Source: Bacteroidota bacterium (GTDB lineage Bacteria > Bacteroidota > Bacteroidia > Sphingobacteriales > Sphingobacteriaceae). Taken from it: DNA of 9,684 nt. Made by a program: the position numbers and the translations under genes. Numbering within the stretch: the first letter of the stretch is position 1; every line of letters starts with the position of its first letter. Location of the stretch: assembly GCA_025355225.1 (NCBI GenBank), contig JANYAB010000442.1, positions 1 to 9,684 on the forward strand, given 5' to 3'. Below the pieces are notes generated by a model, which had not been told where the DNA came from, made no database searches, and saw only the letters and a program-made list of their open reading frames with translations. Positions 1-6,145 of this stretch are shown one piece after another.

Positions 1-304
1 CAAACCACTGGGGATTGATATCAAGGAAAAGAAAGTCACCCTGCCACTCATCTATTCCCTGAACAATGCCGGATCATCTGAAAGGAAAAGAATCATTAAC
101 CTGGTCAAAAACCACAATGACGATCCCAAAAAAATTGAACAGATCATCAGATTTGTAAATGAGACCGGCGGACTGCAATATGCCGAAACTCAAATGAAGC
201 TATACCAGGAAGAGGCATTTAAAATATTAAATACATTTCCGGAAGGCGACTCGCGCCGGGGCTTGGAACAATTAGTGCGGTTTACCACCGAAAGAAATAA
301 GTAA
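1..304 (+). CDS. Polyprenyl diphosphate synthase, C-terminal fragment (5' end outside window)
   Basis: The reading frame is open from base 2 and ends at the TAA at 302-304, giving the last 100 residues of a protein. The opening stretch KPLGIDIKEKKVTLPLIY fits the segment just after the second aspartate-rich motif of trans-isoprenyl diphosphate synthases (family pattern GKPxGxDlxegKxTLPlI). The helical tail that follows, with a late GDSRRGLEQLVRF motif, also fits. Such enzymes add isopentenyl units to an allylic diphosphate to make the side chain of menaquinone or other polyprenyl carriers; they act in the cytoplasm. The catalytic DDxxD motifs are outside the window, so chain length cannot be judged. 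The stop codon overlaps the start of the next gene by one base (TAATG), which suggests an operon with translational coupling. An octaprenyl-type (IspB-like) enzyme is likely but not proven. Confidence 0.85.
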   Translation, partial: KPLGIDIKEKKVTLPLIYSLNNAGSSERKRIINLVKNHNDDPKKIEQIIRFVNETGGLQYAETQMKLYQEEAFKILNTFPEGDSRRGLEQLVRFTTERNK

Positions 305-1356
305 TGCCTAACGAACTGATTTTTTTAAGCGGCTTCATCCTGTTTATCCTGGTGATGATGGCCATCGACCTTGGCTTGTTTGGTAAAACCGACAAACCGG
401 TGAGTATGAAGCAGGCCGGTATCATGAGTGCGGTTTGGGTATCATTAGCATTGATTTTCTATGCGCTTATTTTCAGTTATGGACATTTACTACACCATAT
501 TGACAGTTTTGCTGCATTGCAGGAAATCAACATTAAAAACTTTCATCACCTCAAATTAATTCCCGGTGATTTCGCCGCCAGCTTAAACCTTTACCGTAAA
601 AACCTGGCGCTCGAATTCATTACGGGTTACGTAGTGGAGTATGCCTTATCGGTTGATAATATATTCGTGATGGTGCTGATATTTACGGCCTTTGCTGTTA
701 ATCCTAAATATTACCATAAGGTATTGGTGTGGGGAATCATCGGAGCCATTGTGATGCGTTTCCTGTTTATCTTTTTAGGCGCAACACTTATAGCACAGTT
801 TCATTGGATATTATACCTGTTTGGCGCTTTCTTAGTATACACGGGTGTAATGATGTTTATCAACAGGAACCGGGAAGATGAGATAGATACCGAAAATCAT
901 AAGATAGTTAAATTCGCGTCGAAATATTTTGCGGTACACCCCAAATTTGAAGGCGACAAATTTTTTATAAACATCGACAGGAAGAGGTTGATCACACCGC
1001 TTTTTTTGGTGTTGATGATTATAGAGGTTACCGATCTGATCTTCGCCGTCGACTCGATACCGGCAATATTTTCCATCACAAAAGATCCTTACATCGTATT
1101 TTTCTCCAACATATTTGCCATCCTGGGTCTTCGGTCGATGTTTTTCCTGCTGGTAAATATTATTGAAAAGTTCCATTATCTTAAAATAGGGTTGTCGGTA
1201 CTGCTTTCGTTCATTGGCTTAAAAATGCTGGCTGCAAATTATGTTGACCAGATTGGCCTTACTACCGGTAATTCGCTGCTCATTATCCTGGGCATTCTAT
1301 CGATCAGCATTATAGCTTCACTTGTTTTCCCAAAAAAAGTGGAAGAGCACTTATAG
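304..1356 (+). CDS. TerC/Alx-family integral membrane protein
   Basis: This 350-residue protein has about eight or nine hydrophobic segments and the two signature motifs of the TerC family: EYALSVDNIFVM (residues 112-123) and EVTDLIFAVDSIPAIF (241-256). The second is followed by FFSNIFAILGLRSMFF. The acidic residues inside these membrane segments (E112, D118, E241, D244, D250) are the expected metal-interacting positions. TerC relatives such as Alx, and the MeeF/MeeY group, are known or proposed to export manganese or to help metallate exported proteins; others were first linked to tellurium resistance. The hydrophilic stretch at about 187-228 is a cytoplasmic loop between the two halves. Residues about 61-100 form an extra loop before the first motif. 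The ATG overlaps the stop of the upstream polyprenyl synthase gene. No manganese riboswitch is visible, as expected for a gene inside an operon. The family call is firm; the transported substrate is inferred. Confidence 0.9.
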   Translation: MPNELIFLSGFILFILVMMAIDLGLFGKTDKPVSMKQAGIMSAVWVSLALIFYALIFSYGHLLHHIDSFAALQEINIKNFHHLKLIPGDFAASLNLYRKNLALEFITGYVVEYALSVDNIFVMVLIFTAFAVNPKYYHKVLVWGIIGAIVMRFLFIFLGATLIAQFHWILYLFGAFLVYTGVMMFINRNREDEIDTENHKIVKFASKYFAVHPKFEGDKFFINIDRKRLITPLFLVLMIIEVTDLIFAVDSIPAIFSITKDPYIVFFSNIFAILGLRSMFFLLVNIIEKFHYLKIGLSVLLSFIGLKMLAANYVDQIGLTTGNSLLIILGILSISIIASLVFPKKVEEHL

Positions 1357-1361
1357 GAACG

Positions 1362-1392
1362 GATTTACTAAGTTTTTTGAACTTCGTAAATC
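1362..1392 (+). repeat. Hairpin with AACTTCGTAAATC arm, downstream of the TerC gene
   Basis: Five bases after the TerC-family stop codon, GATTTACTAAGTT (1362-1374) faces AACTTCGTAAATC (1380-1392) across a TTTTG loop. Twelve of 13 pairs form; only T1369 against C1385 fails. The stem is AT-rich and has no T-run on either side, so it is not a standard intrinsic terminator. Its right arm recurs with one change before cdaA (1998-2010), which suggests a small interspersed repeat or a shared RNA processing or stabilising element. Confidence 0.6.
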
Positions 1393-1410
1393 TTCGAAAA
1401 TGTTTCTGAT

Positions 1411-1418
1411 TATCTTTA
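1411..1418 (+). promoter_or_regulatory. Possible -7 promoter element for the truncated haemoglobin gene
   Basis: TATCTTTA matches seven of the eight positions of the Bacteroidota -7 element TAnnTTTG. It would place transcription start near 1424, leaving a leader of about 16 bases before the ATG at 1441. No TTTG lies at the expected -33 spacing, so the call is weak. Confidence 0.3.
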
Positions 1419-1440
1419 TCACATATTTTAAGACCGGAAT

Positions 1441-1923
1441 ATGGAAAACAGTAATAAGCCCCCTGTGCCATCTCTTTTTGAATGGGCCGGCGGTATGCCA
1501 GCTTTTATAACGCTTTTTGATCAGTTTTACGATAAGGTTTTAGCCGATGATATACTCGAACCTGTATTTAAACACATGTCGCCCCGGCACCGCTTGCATG
1601 TGGCGCATTTTGTTGCCGAAGTGTTAGGTGGCCCAAAACTATACAGCCAGTCGGAGGGCAGCCATTTCCAAATGATACAAAAGCACCTCGCTAAGCATCT
1701 GACACAACAGCATCGCAAGCGCTGGATGGAATTGCTGCTGGAAACAGCGGATGAATTACAATTGCCCGATGATCCTGAATTCCGCTCGGCATTTATGGCT
1801 TACCTGGAATGGGGCACACGCATAGCAGTCCTTAACTCGAATCTGGAAACCGTAACAGAACCTCCCGATATTCCGATGCCGGTGTGGGGATGGGGAGTGC
1901 CCGGCGGCCCATACCAGGGTTAA
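1441..1923 (+). CDS. Group II (HbO-type) truncated haemoglobin
   Basis: This 160-residue cytoplasmic globin has the 2-on-2 fold hallmarks. The A/B region is LFEWAGGMPAFITLFDQFY, with Y30 at B10 and F43 at CD1. GGPKLYS (63-69) is the conserved E-helix end, and H82 in MIQKHL is the proximal haem ligand. W95 sits 13 residues after it, the position of the group II tryptophan G8 (in mycobacterial HbO, H75 and W88). Members bind oxygen, nitric oxide or peroxide and are proposed to act in NO or peroxide detoxification or in redox sensing. It is longer than the usual 120-130 residues: the core ends near residue 137, and a Pro/Trp/Gly-rich tail (PVWGWGVPGGPY) follows. The ATG at 1441 has no clear Shine-Dalgarno. 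It lies 84 bases after the TerC gene, with a hairpin in between. Its ligand and role are inferred from the family. Confidence 0.88.
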   Translation: MENSNKPPVPSLFEWAGGMPAFITLFDQFYDKVLADDILEPVFKHMSPRHRLHVAHFVAEVLGGPKLYSQSEGSHFQMIQKHLAKHLTQQHRKRWMELLLETADELQLPDDPEFRSAFMAYLEWGTRIAVLNSNLETVTEPPDIPMPVWGWGVPGGPYQG

Positions 1924-1932
1924 AAAGAAGCT

Positions 1933-2010
1933 GACTGCGAAGTTTCTAAACGGCGCAGCCCTCAACGAGTCCATTGAAGAAAAACAATTCCGAGTTAAAC
2001 TTCGTAAGTC
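1933..2010 (+). repeat. Long-range inverted repeat with AACTTCGTAAGTC arm, before cdaA
   Basis: GACTGCGAAGTTT (1933-1945) can pair with AAACTTCGTAAGTC (1997-2010). Four pairs, a small internal loop and then eight continuous pairs enclose 51 bases. The right arm differs by one base from the arm of the hairpin at 1362-1392. It begins nine bases after the globin stop codon. Without a T-run it is not a canonical terminator; a repeat element or a 3'-end structure of the globin transcript is more likely. Confidence 0.5.
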
Positions 2011-2035
2011 TTTAAGGCTATTTAACAGAAAATCC

Positions 2036-2043
2036 TAACTTCG
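2036..2043 (+). promoter_or_regulatory. Possible -7-like element abutting the cdaA start
   Basis: TAACTTCG resembles TAnnTTTG with one mismatch and ends four bases before the ATG at 2048. If used, transcription would begin at or about the start codon, giving a nearly leaderless message. No convincing -33 element is seen, and the sequence may simply be another partial copy of the nearby AACTTCG repeat. Confidence 0.2.
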
Positions 2044-2047
2044 CTAA

Positions 2048-2839
2048 ATGCATTGGTTTGATTTTAGCTACCTGAAGTTTACCTTTTTTGATGTTCTGGA
2101 CATTTTGCTGGTGGCTTTTATTATTTATCAGTTATACAGCCTGATACGGGGAACTATAGCGGCCAATATTTTTATCGGTCTGGCACTTATATACGTGCTG
2201 TTTTTTGTGGTGAAGGCACTGCAAATGCGGTTGCTTACGGCCATACTCAGCAAGTTTGCAGATGTGGGCATTATTGCTGTCATAATTGTCTTTCAGCAGG
2301 AGATAAGAAGATTTTTGCTGCTCGTTGGGAAAAACGCTTCATTGCAGCGAAATAAAGCGTGGTGGCGCTATTTTTTTGGTAAGGCCGAAGACGAGAAAAA
2401 CAATTATGCGCGCATAAAACCTATTGTTGACGCCTGCAAAAGCATGAAACAATCCCGCACGGGCGCGTTGATTGTATTTGCAAAATATTACGATGAACAG
2501 TTTTACCAGAATAGCTGCGAAGTGGTCGACTCGAAGATATCAAAGCGGTTACTGGAAAGCATATTTCAAAAAAACAGTCCCCTGCATGACGGGGCCGTGG
2601 TGATATCTGAAAATAAGATAAAAGCCGCAAGCTGCATATTACCACTTACCGATAAAACCGACCTGCCCCTGCAGTTTGGTTTACGCCACCGGGCGGGCAT
2701 CGGCGTTACTGAAACCAATGAGGCCACCGCAATTATAATTTCGGAAGAGACAGGCGAAATATCTTACGCTAAACATGGCCGTGTTAAAATCAATATCAGC
2801 TTTGCCGAGTTGGAAAAATCGTTGAATAAGGATTTTTGA
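2048..2839 (+). CDS. cdaA: Membrane-bound diadenylate cyclase CdaA (c-di-AMP synthase)
   Basis: This 263-residue protein condenses two ATP into the second messenger cyclic di-AMP. The N-terminal part (about 15-85) carries three hydrophobic segments and the family pattern DILLVAFIIYQLYSLIRGT, ending in IIVFQQEIRR, so it is anchored in the inner membrane. A linker follows, then the cytoplasmic DAC domain from about residue 120. That domain has RTGALIVF, the catalytic DGA motif in SPLHDGAVVIS (D181-A183), the ATP-contacting RHR motif in FGLRHRAGIGVTE (213-215) and the SEETG strand (232-236). Length and domain order match Bacillus CdaA. The start at 2048 matches the family N-terminus, although no Shine-Dalgarno is visible. 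In Firmicutes the gene sits with cdaR and glmM; neither is here, and the upstream neighbour is a truncated haemoglobin. c-di-AMP usually controls potassium uptake, osmotic balance and envelope stress; the target in this organism is unknown. Confidence 0.95.
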   Translation: MHWFDFSYLKFTFFDVLDILLVAFIIYQLYSLIRGTIAANIFIGLALIYVLFFVVKALQMRLLTAILSKFADVGIIAVIIVFQQEIRRFLLLVGKNASLQRNKAWWRYFFGKAEDEKNNYARIKPIVDACKSMKQSRTGALIVFAKYYDEQFYQNSCEVVDSKISKRLLESIFQKNSPLHDGAVVISENKIKAASCILPLTDKTDLPLQFGLRHRAGIGVTETNEATAIIISEETGEISYAKHGRVKINISFAELEKSLNKDF

Positions 2840-2880
2840 TGAGATGTTTATTAGAGTGGGACAGAGATAAATAGAGATTA

Positions 2881-2910
2881 TTGGACCAGGCACTACTGCA
2901 TGCTATATTG
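2881..2910 (+). promoter_or_regulatory. Possible promoter for the fatty acid hydroxylase gene
   Basis: In the 133-base gap after cdaA, TTG at 2881-2883 and TATATTG at 2904-2910 are 20 bases apart, close to the Bacteroidota -33/-7 arrangement, although the -7 box is one base short of TAnnTTTG. Start would fall near 2917, giving a leader of about 55 bases. An AAAGGA at 2949-2954 is too far from the ATG (2973) to act as a Shine-Dalgarno. Nothing else is recognisable in this gap. Confidence 0.25.
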
Positions 2911-2972
2911 ATCGAGCTATAACCCGCCACCGAAAATTTAAAATATTTAAAGGACATAACCGTCTTAACAGT

Positions 2973-3794
2973 ATGGCCGCTGATTCATTAGGATATAAGG
3001 CAGGTGAAATAGCCAAAGTGCTGTTTAATTTAAGCTCGAGGTATTTTTTATTTGCCGGCCTCTTCTACCTGTTTTTTTATGTATGGAAAAACAGGAAATA
3101 CTGGTACGCAAAAATACAGGAGCGCTATCCGGAAAATAAGCACATTTTAAGAGAGATTTTATACTCTATGTTAACCATGCTGGTTTTCGGGATTATTATT
3201 ATCCTTGTGATAAAAGCGGGTAAAAATGGCTTAACAAAAGTATATGATCATATTGATCAGTACGGGTACGCTTATTTCATTTTCAGTATTCTGCTGATGA
3301 TATTTATGCACGATACTTATTTTTATTGGACACACCGCGTGCTGCATTGGAAACCACTATTTAAGATCGCGCACAAAACACATCACCTGTCTACCAACCC
3401 GACGCCATTTGCAGCCTATGCCTTTCACCCGGTGGAGGCGGTAGTGGAAGTTGGTATTATTCCTTTAATTGCCTTTACCATTCCTTTCCATATGGCAGCC
3501 CTTGGTATTTTTTCTGGTTACGCCATATTACTTAACGTTATCGGGCATCTCGGATTTGAACTTTTTCCGAAAGGATTTACTACTAACCGTTTATTCAAAT
3601 GGCATAATACATCCACTCATCACAATATGCATCATCGCTTGGTAAAGTGCAATTACGGCCTTTATTTTAATATCTGGGACAGGCTAATGAAAACCAACCA
3701 TCCCGAATATGAAAACAGTTTTGATAATGTTGTTGAAAAACGCCGGCAGGGTAAATTATCGCCCGGTACGCAACTGCGAAAGGTCAGGGGTTAA
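2973..3794 (+). CDS. Sterol desaturase / fatty acid hydroxylase family membrane protein
   Basis: This 273-residue integral membrane protein belongs to the di-iron fatty acid hydroxylase superfamily. The histidine clusters are all present: H113 in HDTYFYWTH, HRVLH (121-125), HKTHH (134-138), H152 in AFHPVE, the GHLGFE motif with H192, and HHNMHH (216-221). These eight-plus histidines bind the two irons used to hydroxylate or desaturate a lipid with O2. Hydrophobic segments lie at about 24-38, 64-81, 98-112 and 156-190. The NYGLYFNIWDRLMKT motif near the C-terminus is also typical. Bacterial members act on sterols, carotenoids, fatty acyl chains or ether lipids, and the substrate cannot be told from this sequence. 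The stop overlaps by 11 bases the end of the convergent small secreted protein gene, and no terminator lies between them. Confidence 0.9.
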   Translation: MAADSLGYKAGEIAKVLFNLSSRYFLFAGLFYLFFYVWKNRKYWYAKIQERYPENKHILREILYSMLTMLVFGIIIILVIKAGKNGLTKVYDHIDQYGYAYFIFSILLMIFMHDTYFYWTHRVLHWKPLFKIAHKTHHLSTNPTPFAAYAFHPVEAVVEVGIIPLIAFTIPFHMAALGIFSGYAILLNVIGHLGFELFPKGFTTNRLFKWHNTSTHHNMHHRLVKCNYGLYFNIWDRLMKTNHPEYENSFDNVVEKRRQGKLSPGTQLRKVRG

Positions 3795-4158
3795 TATTCT
3801 GCAAAACTTTGGCCAAAGGGTCAACGACCTTTATCTTTTTCACCGGCATCTTATCGGTGCGCTCTAATCTCGCGACCGGCATTTTATCGTTACTATAAAG
3901 TCGGCCGACCGGCATTCTGCTGTAAAACACTTCGCTGCTTTTGTTGAGGATTTTGAGATCGGATAGAGGGGTTAATAACTCTCCTCCCTTTGGCGGCGTC
4001 GAAAAGCCCTTAAACAAAATGCTGTCATTCAGCTTAAATTTTTGAAACTCTTTTGGCGCTTTGAATAACAATGAATCGGCAGGTTTAAAGTTCAATTGCT
4101 GTGCCTTTAATTGATATGAGCTCGCAATAACAACCAGTAAAAGTAGAATCCTTTTCAT
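3784..4158 (-). CDS. Small secreted protein with three 11-residue C-terminal repeats, unknown function
   Basis: This 124-residue protein has a clear signal peptide (KR, then a LLLLVVIA core, likely cut after residue 19 in LKAQ), so it is exported. The mature part is basic and has no family I recognise. Residues 81-113 are three adjoining repeats of exactly 11 residues with the pattern [RK]MPVx[RK][LI]xxxD: RMPVGRLYSND, KMPVARLERTD and KMPVKKIKVVD. An earlier pair, DSLLFK (28-33) and DSILFK (45-50), hints at older internal duplication. No cysteines, catalytic motif or lipobox are visible. It is most likely a real gene because it has a signal peptide and its protein repeats are also regular in DNA (33-base period). 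It overlaps the convergent hydroxylase gene by 11 bases and is divergent from the cytochrome cluster. A structural, binding or envelope-surface role is a guess only. Confidence 0.7.
   Translation of the reverse strand: MKRILLLLVVIASSYQLKAQQLNFKPADSLLFKAPKEFQKFKLNDSILFKGFSTPPKGGELLTPLSDLKILNKSSEVFYSRMPVGRLYSNDKMPVARLERTDKMPVKKIKVVDPLAKVLQNINP
3820..3918 (-). repeat. Tandem 33-base coding repeat, three units
   Basis: On the plus strand the octamer ACCGGCAT recurs at 3842, 3875 and 3908, exactly 33 bases apart, and encodes the MPV core of the three 11-residue repeats of the secreted protein. The units have diverged elsewhere, mostly in codons between the MPV cores, so the array is not recent. 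Confidence 0.75.
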
Positions 4159-4402
4159 AACACTCTGTTTACACTAAGTTAGAAAAACCAAGTGTTAAAA
4201 GATGTTATTTTTTGAGGGTGAAATGTTAAATCTAACTGCCGCTGATTTATCAAATTCTTTCCTTTCCGGCCATATTAACTGACTTATGAGTGATCTGATT
4301 TTTGGTAATAAGTGATTAGCATCATTTATTTATCCTGCAAGGTGTCATTTTTATCGGGCTTGTTTGGCCATAGTTTTACACTACAAACTTAAAAACAAAA
4401 AA
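4159..4402. promoter_or_regulatory. Divergent intergenic region between the secreted protein and cytochrome cluster
   Basis: This 244-base AT-rich gap must hold the promoters for both directions. For the plus strand, TAGTTTTA (4371-4378) matches TAnnTTTG except at the last base. It would give a start near 4384 and a short A-rich leader (ACTTAAAAACAAAAAA) before the ATG at 4403, typical of well-expressed Bacteroidota genes lacking Shine-Dalgarno. For the minus strand, CTAAGTTA (4174-4181; TAACTTAG on the coding strand) is a weak -7 candidate. AACACT (4159-4164) and AGTGTT (4191-4196) form an inverted pair near the minus-strand start that could be an operator. No -33 element stands out for either. 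Confidence 0.35.
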
Positions 4403-4867
4403 ATGAAAGCTCAATCAAACAATAATCAACGCATTTTCAAAGTGAAAGGCTTGATTTTTATTGTCGCGCTAATTGCATTTAATACGATCTTCTCCAAATC
4501 CTTCGCACAACATACACCCTGGGTTGCACCCAAAATTGCGCAAGACGTGAAAAATCCATTCGCTGGTGACAAAGCTGTACTTGCTGAAGGTACGACATTA
4601 TATAGCACCAATTGCGCTCCCTGCCATGGTAATAAAGGCAAAGGCGACGGACCTGCAGCGATGGCATTAACCCCAAAACCTGCCGACCATACTTCCGCAT
4701 TAATTCAGAATGAAACAGACGGTTCTCTTTTCTGGAAACTTTCAGAAGGAAGAAACCCAATGCCTGCCTACAAAAAAATACTTACTGACAAGCAAAGGTG
4801 GGAATTGATCTCTTATATCCGGACGCTTTCAAAAAGCGGCAACAAAAGAGTATTGGCAAGCAATTAA
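4403..4867 (+). CDS. Exported mono-haem cytochrome c
   Basis: This 154-residue protein has one signal-type hydrophobic segment (about 16-35), probably cut after residue 35 in SFAQ, and one cytochrome c domain. The haem is bound through CAPCH (C71, C74, H75), in the context NCAPCHGNKGKGDGPAA. The likely axial methionine is M120 in EGRNPMPAY, and the fold ends with a helix (DKQRWELISYIRTL) typical of class I cytochromes. It would carry electrons in the periplasm. The start at 4403 is preferred over an in-frame ATG at 4364. The latter adds 13 residues before the basic n-region and would consume the A-rich leader and the likely promoter. It is followed after 45 bases by the barrel gene and then a second cytochrome, apparently one operon. 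Partner enzyme and redox role are not evident. Confidence 0.9.
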   Translation: MKAQSNNNQRIFKVKGLIFIVALIAFNTIFSKSFAQHTPWVAPKIAQDVKNPFAGDKAVLAEGTTLYSTNCAPCHGNKGKGDGPAAMALTPKPADHTSALIQNETDGSLFWKLSEGRNPMPAYKKILTDKQRWELISYIRTLSKSGNKRVLASN

Positions 4868-4912
4868 TAAAGATACTTTTTAAAAATATTTCAAAATCCC
4901 AAATCAAGGTAT

Positions 4913-6133
4913 ATGAGAGCAATTAAAAAAATGGCTGTAGGGATAGTTTTTGCCTTAGCCTCTTTACTGACGGTAAATATTGCGAAGGCGCAACAAACTA
5001 CAGTCGACTCAACTGTAATAAACAGGATTTCGGCCCTGGAGCAACAGGTCGCCGATCAAAAGCCCGGTGAAAGCCATTTTATGGTGGTAGGACTTGGAAC
5101 CTTTGGCTATGTAAGTAATAAAATCACTTTTACTGCCCCGGGCGGTATTGGCCAATCAATAAAAACAAACAGCTTTGCTGATGCAGATCACTACGAATTA
5201 AGCCCTATGCTAATTTGGAGGCATAGTAATAATCTCCTGGTGGAATTTGAACCTTCTTTTGATGGAAATGCAATAGGGGTGAACTGGGCAAATATTTCTT
5301 ATTTCGCCGCCCCTGGTTTGATTATTCATGGAGGTTATTTTGTAGTGCCATTTGGTATTTACAGTAAACGTTTGGCTGCGGGATGGATAGATAAGTTAGC
5401 AGGCGACCCTGCAGGATTTGACATGCCCGGTACAGATTTTGGAATCGGATTTAGCGGCGGCCTGCCATTGGGTGATATGAAATGGAGTTATGATGTCAGC
5501 CTCACTAACGGTCTGCAATTACTGCCCGATGGAGAACTGCAGAATGCAGGTATTGTTGATAATAACAAAGGTAAAATGGTTAGCGGAAGGCTTTCTTTGC
5601 TACCTTTCTCTAATTCATGCCTTGAGATTGGTGCGTCGGCTTTGCACAGTAATGCGGGCGATGCGGGTTCCAATTTTACAAGTGCTAATGTAACTATGTT
5701 TGGTGCAGACGTGAATTTTGTAAAAACTTTTAATCCCTTTCTGGTCAATATAAAAGGCCAGTACAACAGAATAAATGTTACCAATCAAAATTATATTAGC
5801 CCGGTTGATTCATCATCTTATTCTTTCGCCAACAAAACATCTTCTTCATTTGCACAGTTTTCGATCAGGCCCGTTGGGGTTGACAATAAACTATTAAAGA
5901 ACCTGGAGTTCGCATTCAGATATTCAAATTATACTACTCCAAATAGTTCAGCCTGGGGACAAAATTTTCATGAAGAAGATTATGGGTTAGATTATTGGCT
6001 TACATGGAGAACTGTTATGAAGCTTACTTATGCCAGGTCACATTCCCTAAGTACTGCTAATGTTAATATCGGCGGCACACCTGGTATTACGGACACAAAT
6101 AGTATTTACCTGCAATTTTCAGTTCAATTTTAA
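4913..6133 (+). CDS. Outer-membrane beta-barrel (porin-like) protein
   Basis: This 406-residue protein starts with a signal peptide (cut likely after residue 26 in AKAQ) and a short heptad-like segment, ISALEQQVADQK (39-50), as in the N-terminal coiled coils of trimeric porins. The rest alternates hydrophobic and polar residues with many aromatic girdle positions and glycine/asparagine turns. It ends in a strand with a terminal phenylalanine (LQFSVQF), the outer-membrane insertion signal. I see no plug domain, TonB box or haem motif, so it is neither a TonB-dependent receptor nor a Cyc2-type fused cytochrome-porin. Possible roles are a solute channel or a sheath for an electron carrier. It lies 45 bases after one cytochrome gene and 12 bases before another, with no terminator in between. 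The barrel class is well supported; substrate and partner are unknown. Relation to OprP/DcaP-type porins is possible. Confidence 0.82.
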   Translation: MRAIKKMAVGIVFALASLLTVNIAKAQQTTVDSTVINRISALEQQVADQKPGESHFMVVGLGTFGYVSNKITFTAPGGIGQSIKTNSFADADHYELSPMLIWRHSNNLLVEFEPSFDGNAIGVNWANISYFAAPGLIIHGGYFVVPFGIYSKRLAAGWIDKLAGDPAGFDMPGTDFGIGFSGGLPLGDMKWSYDVSLTNGLQLLPDGELQNAGIVDNNKGKMVSGRLSLLPFSNSCLEIGASALHSNAGDAGSNFTSANVTMFGADVNFVKTFNPFLVNIKGQYNRINVTNQNYISPVDSSSYSFANKTSSSFAQFSIRPVGVDNKLLKNLEFAFRYSNYTTPNSSAWGQNFHEEDYGLDYWLTWRTVMKLTYARSHSLSTANVNIGGTPGITDTNSIYLQFSVQF

Positions 6134-6145
6134 AAAAGCAATTGT

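Noticed and set aside
832..1176. Minus-strand open frame inside the TerC-type gene
   Set aside because: It is fully contained in a well-supported gene, and its translation has no recognisable domain or membrane pattern.
1362..1400. Hairpin after the TerC-type gene as a Rho-independent terminator
   Set aside because: The stem is AT-rich and no T-run follows on either strand, so it is listed as a repeat or structure instead.
1322..1510. Plus-strand frame spanning the TerC-globin gap
   Set aside because: It overlaps both real genes in another frame and runs through the hairpin; no motif supports it.
4364..4402. Longer cytochrome c start at 4364, adding 13 residues
   Set aside because: It puts a stretch of unrelated residues before the signal peptide and overlaps the likely -7 box and A-rich leader; 4403 gives a normal n-region.
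4913..6133. Barrel as a TonB-dependent receptor or a fused cytochrome-porin
   Set aside because: It has no plug domain, TonB box or CxxCH motif and is too short for a TonB receptor.
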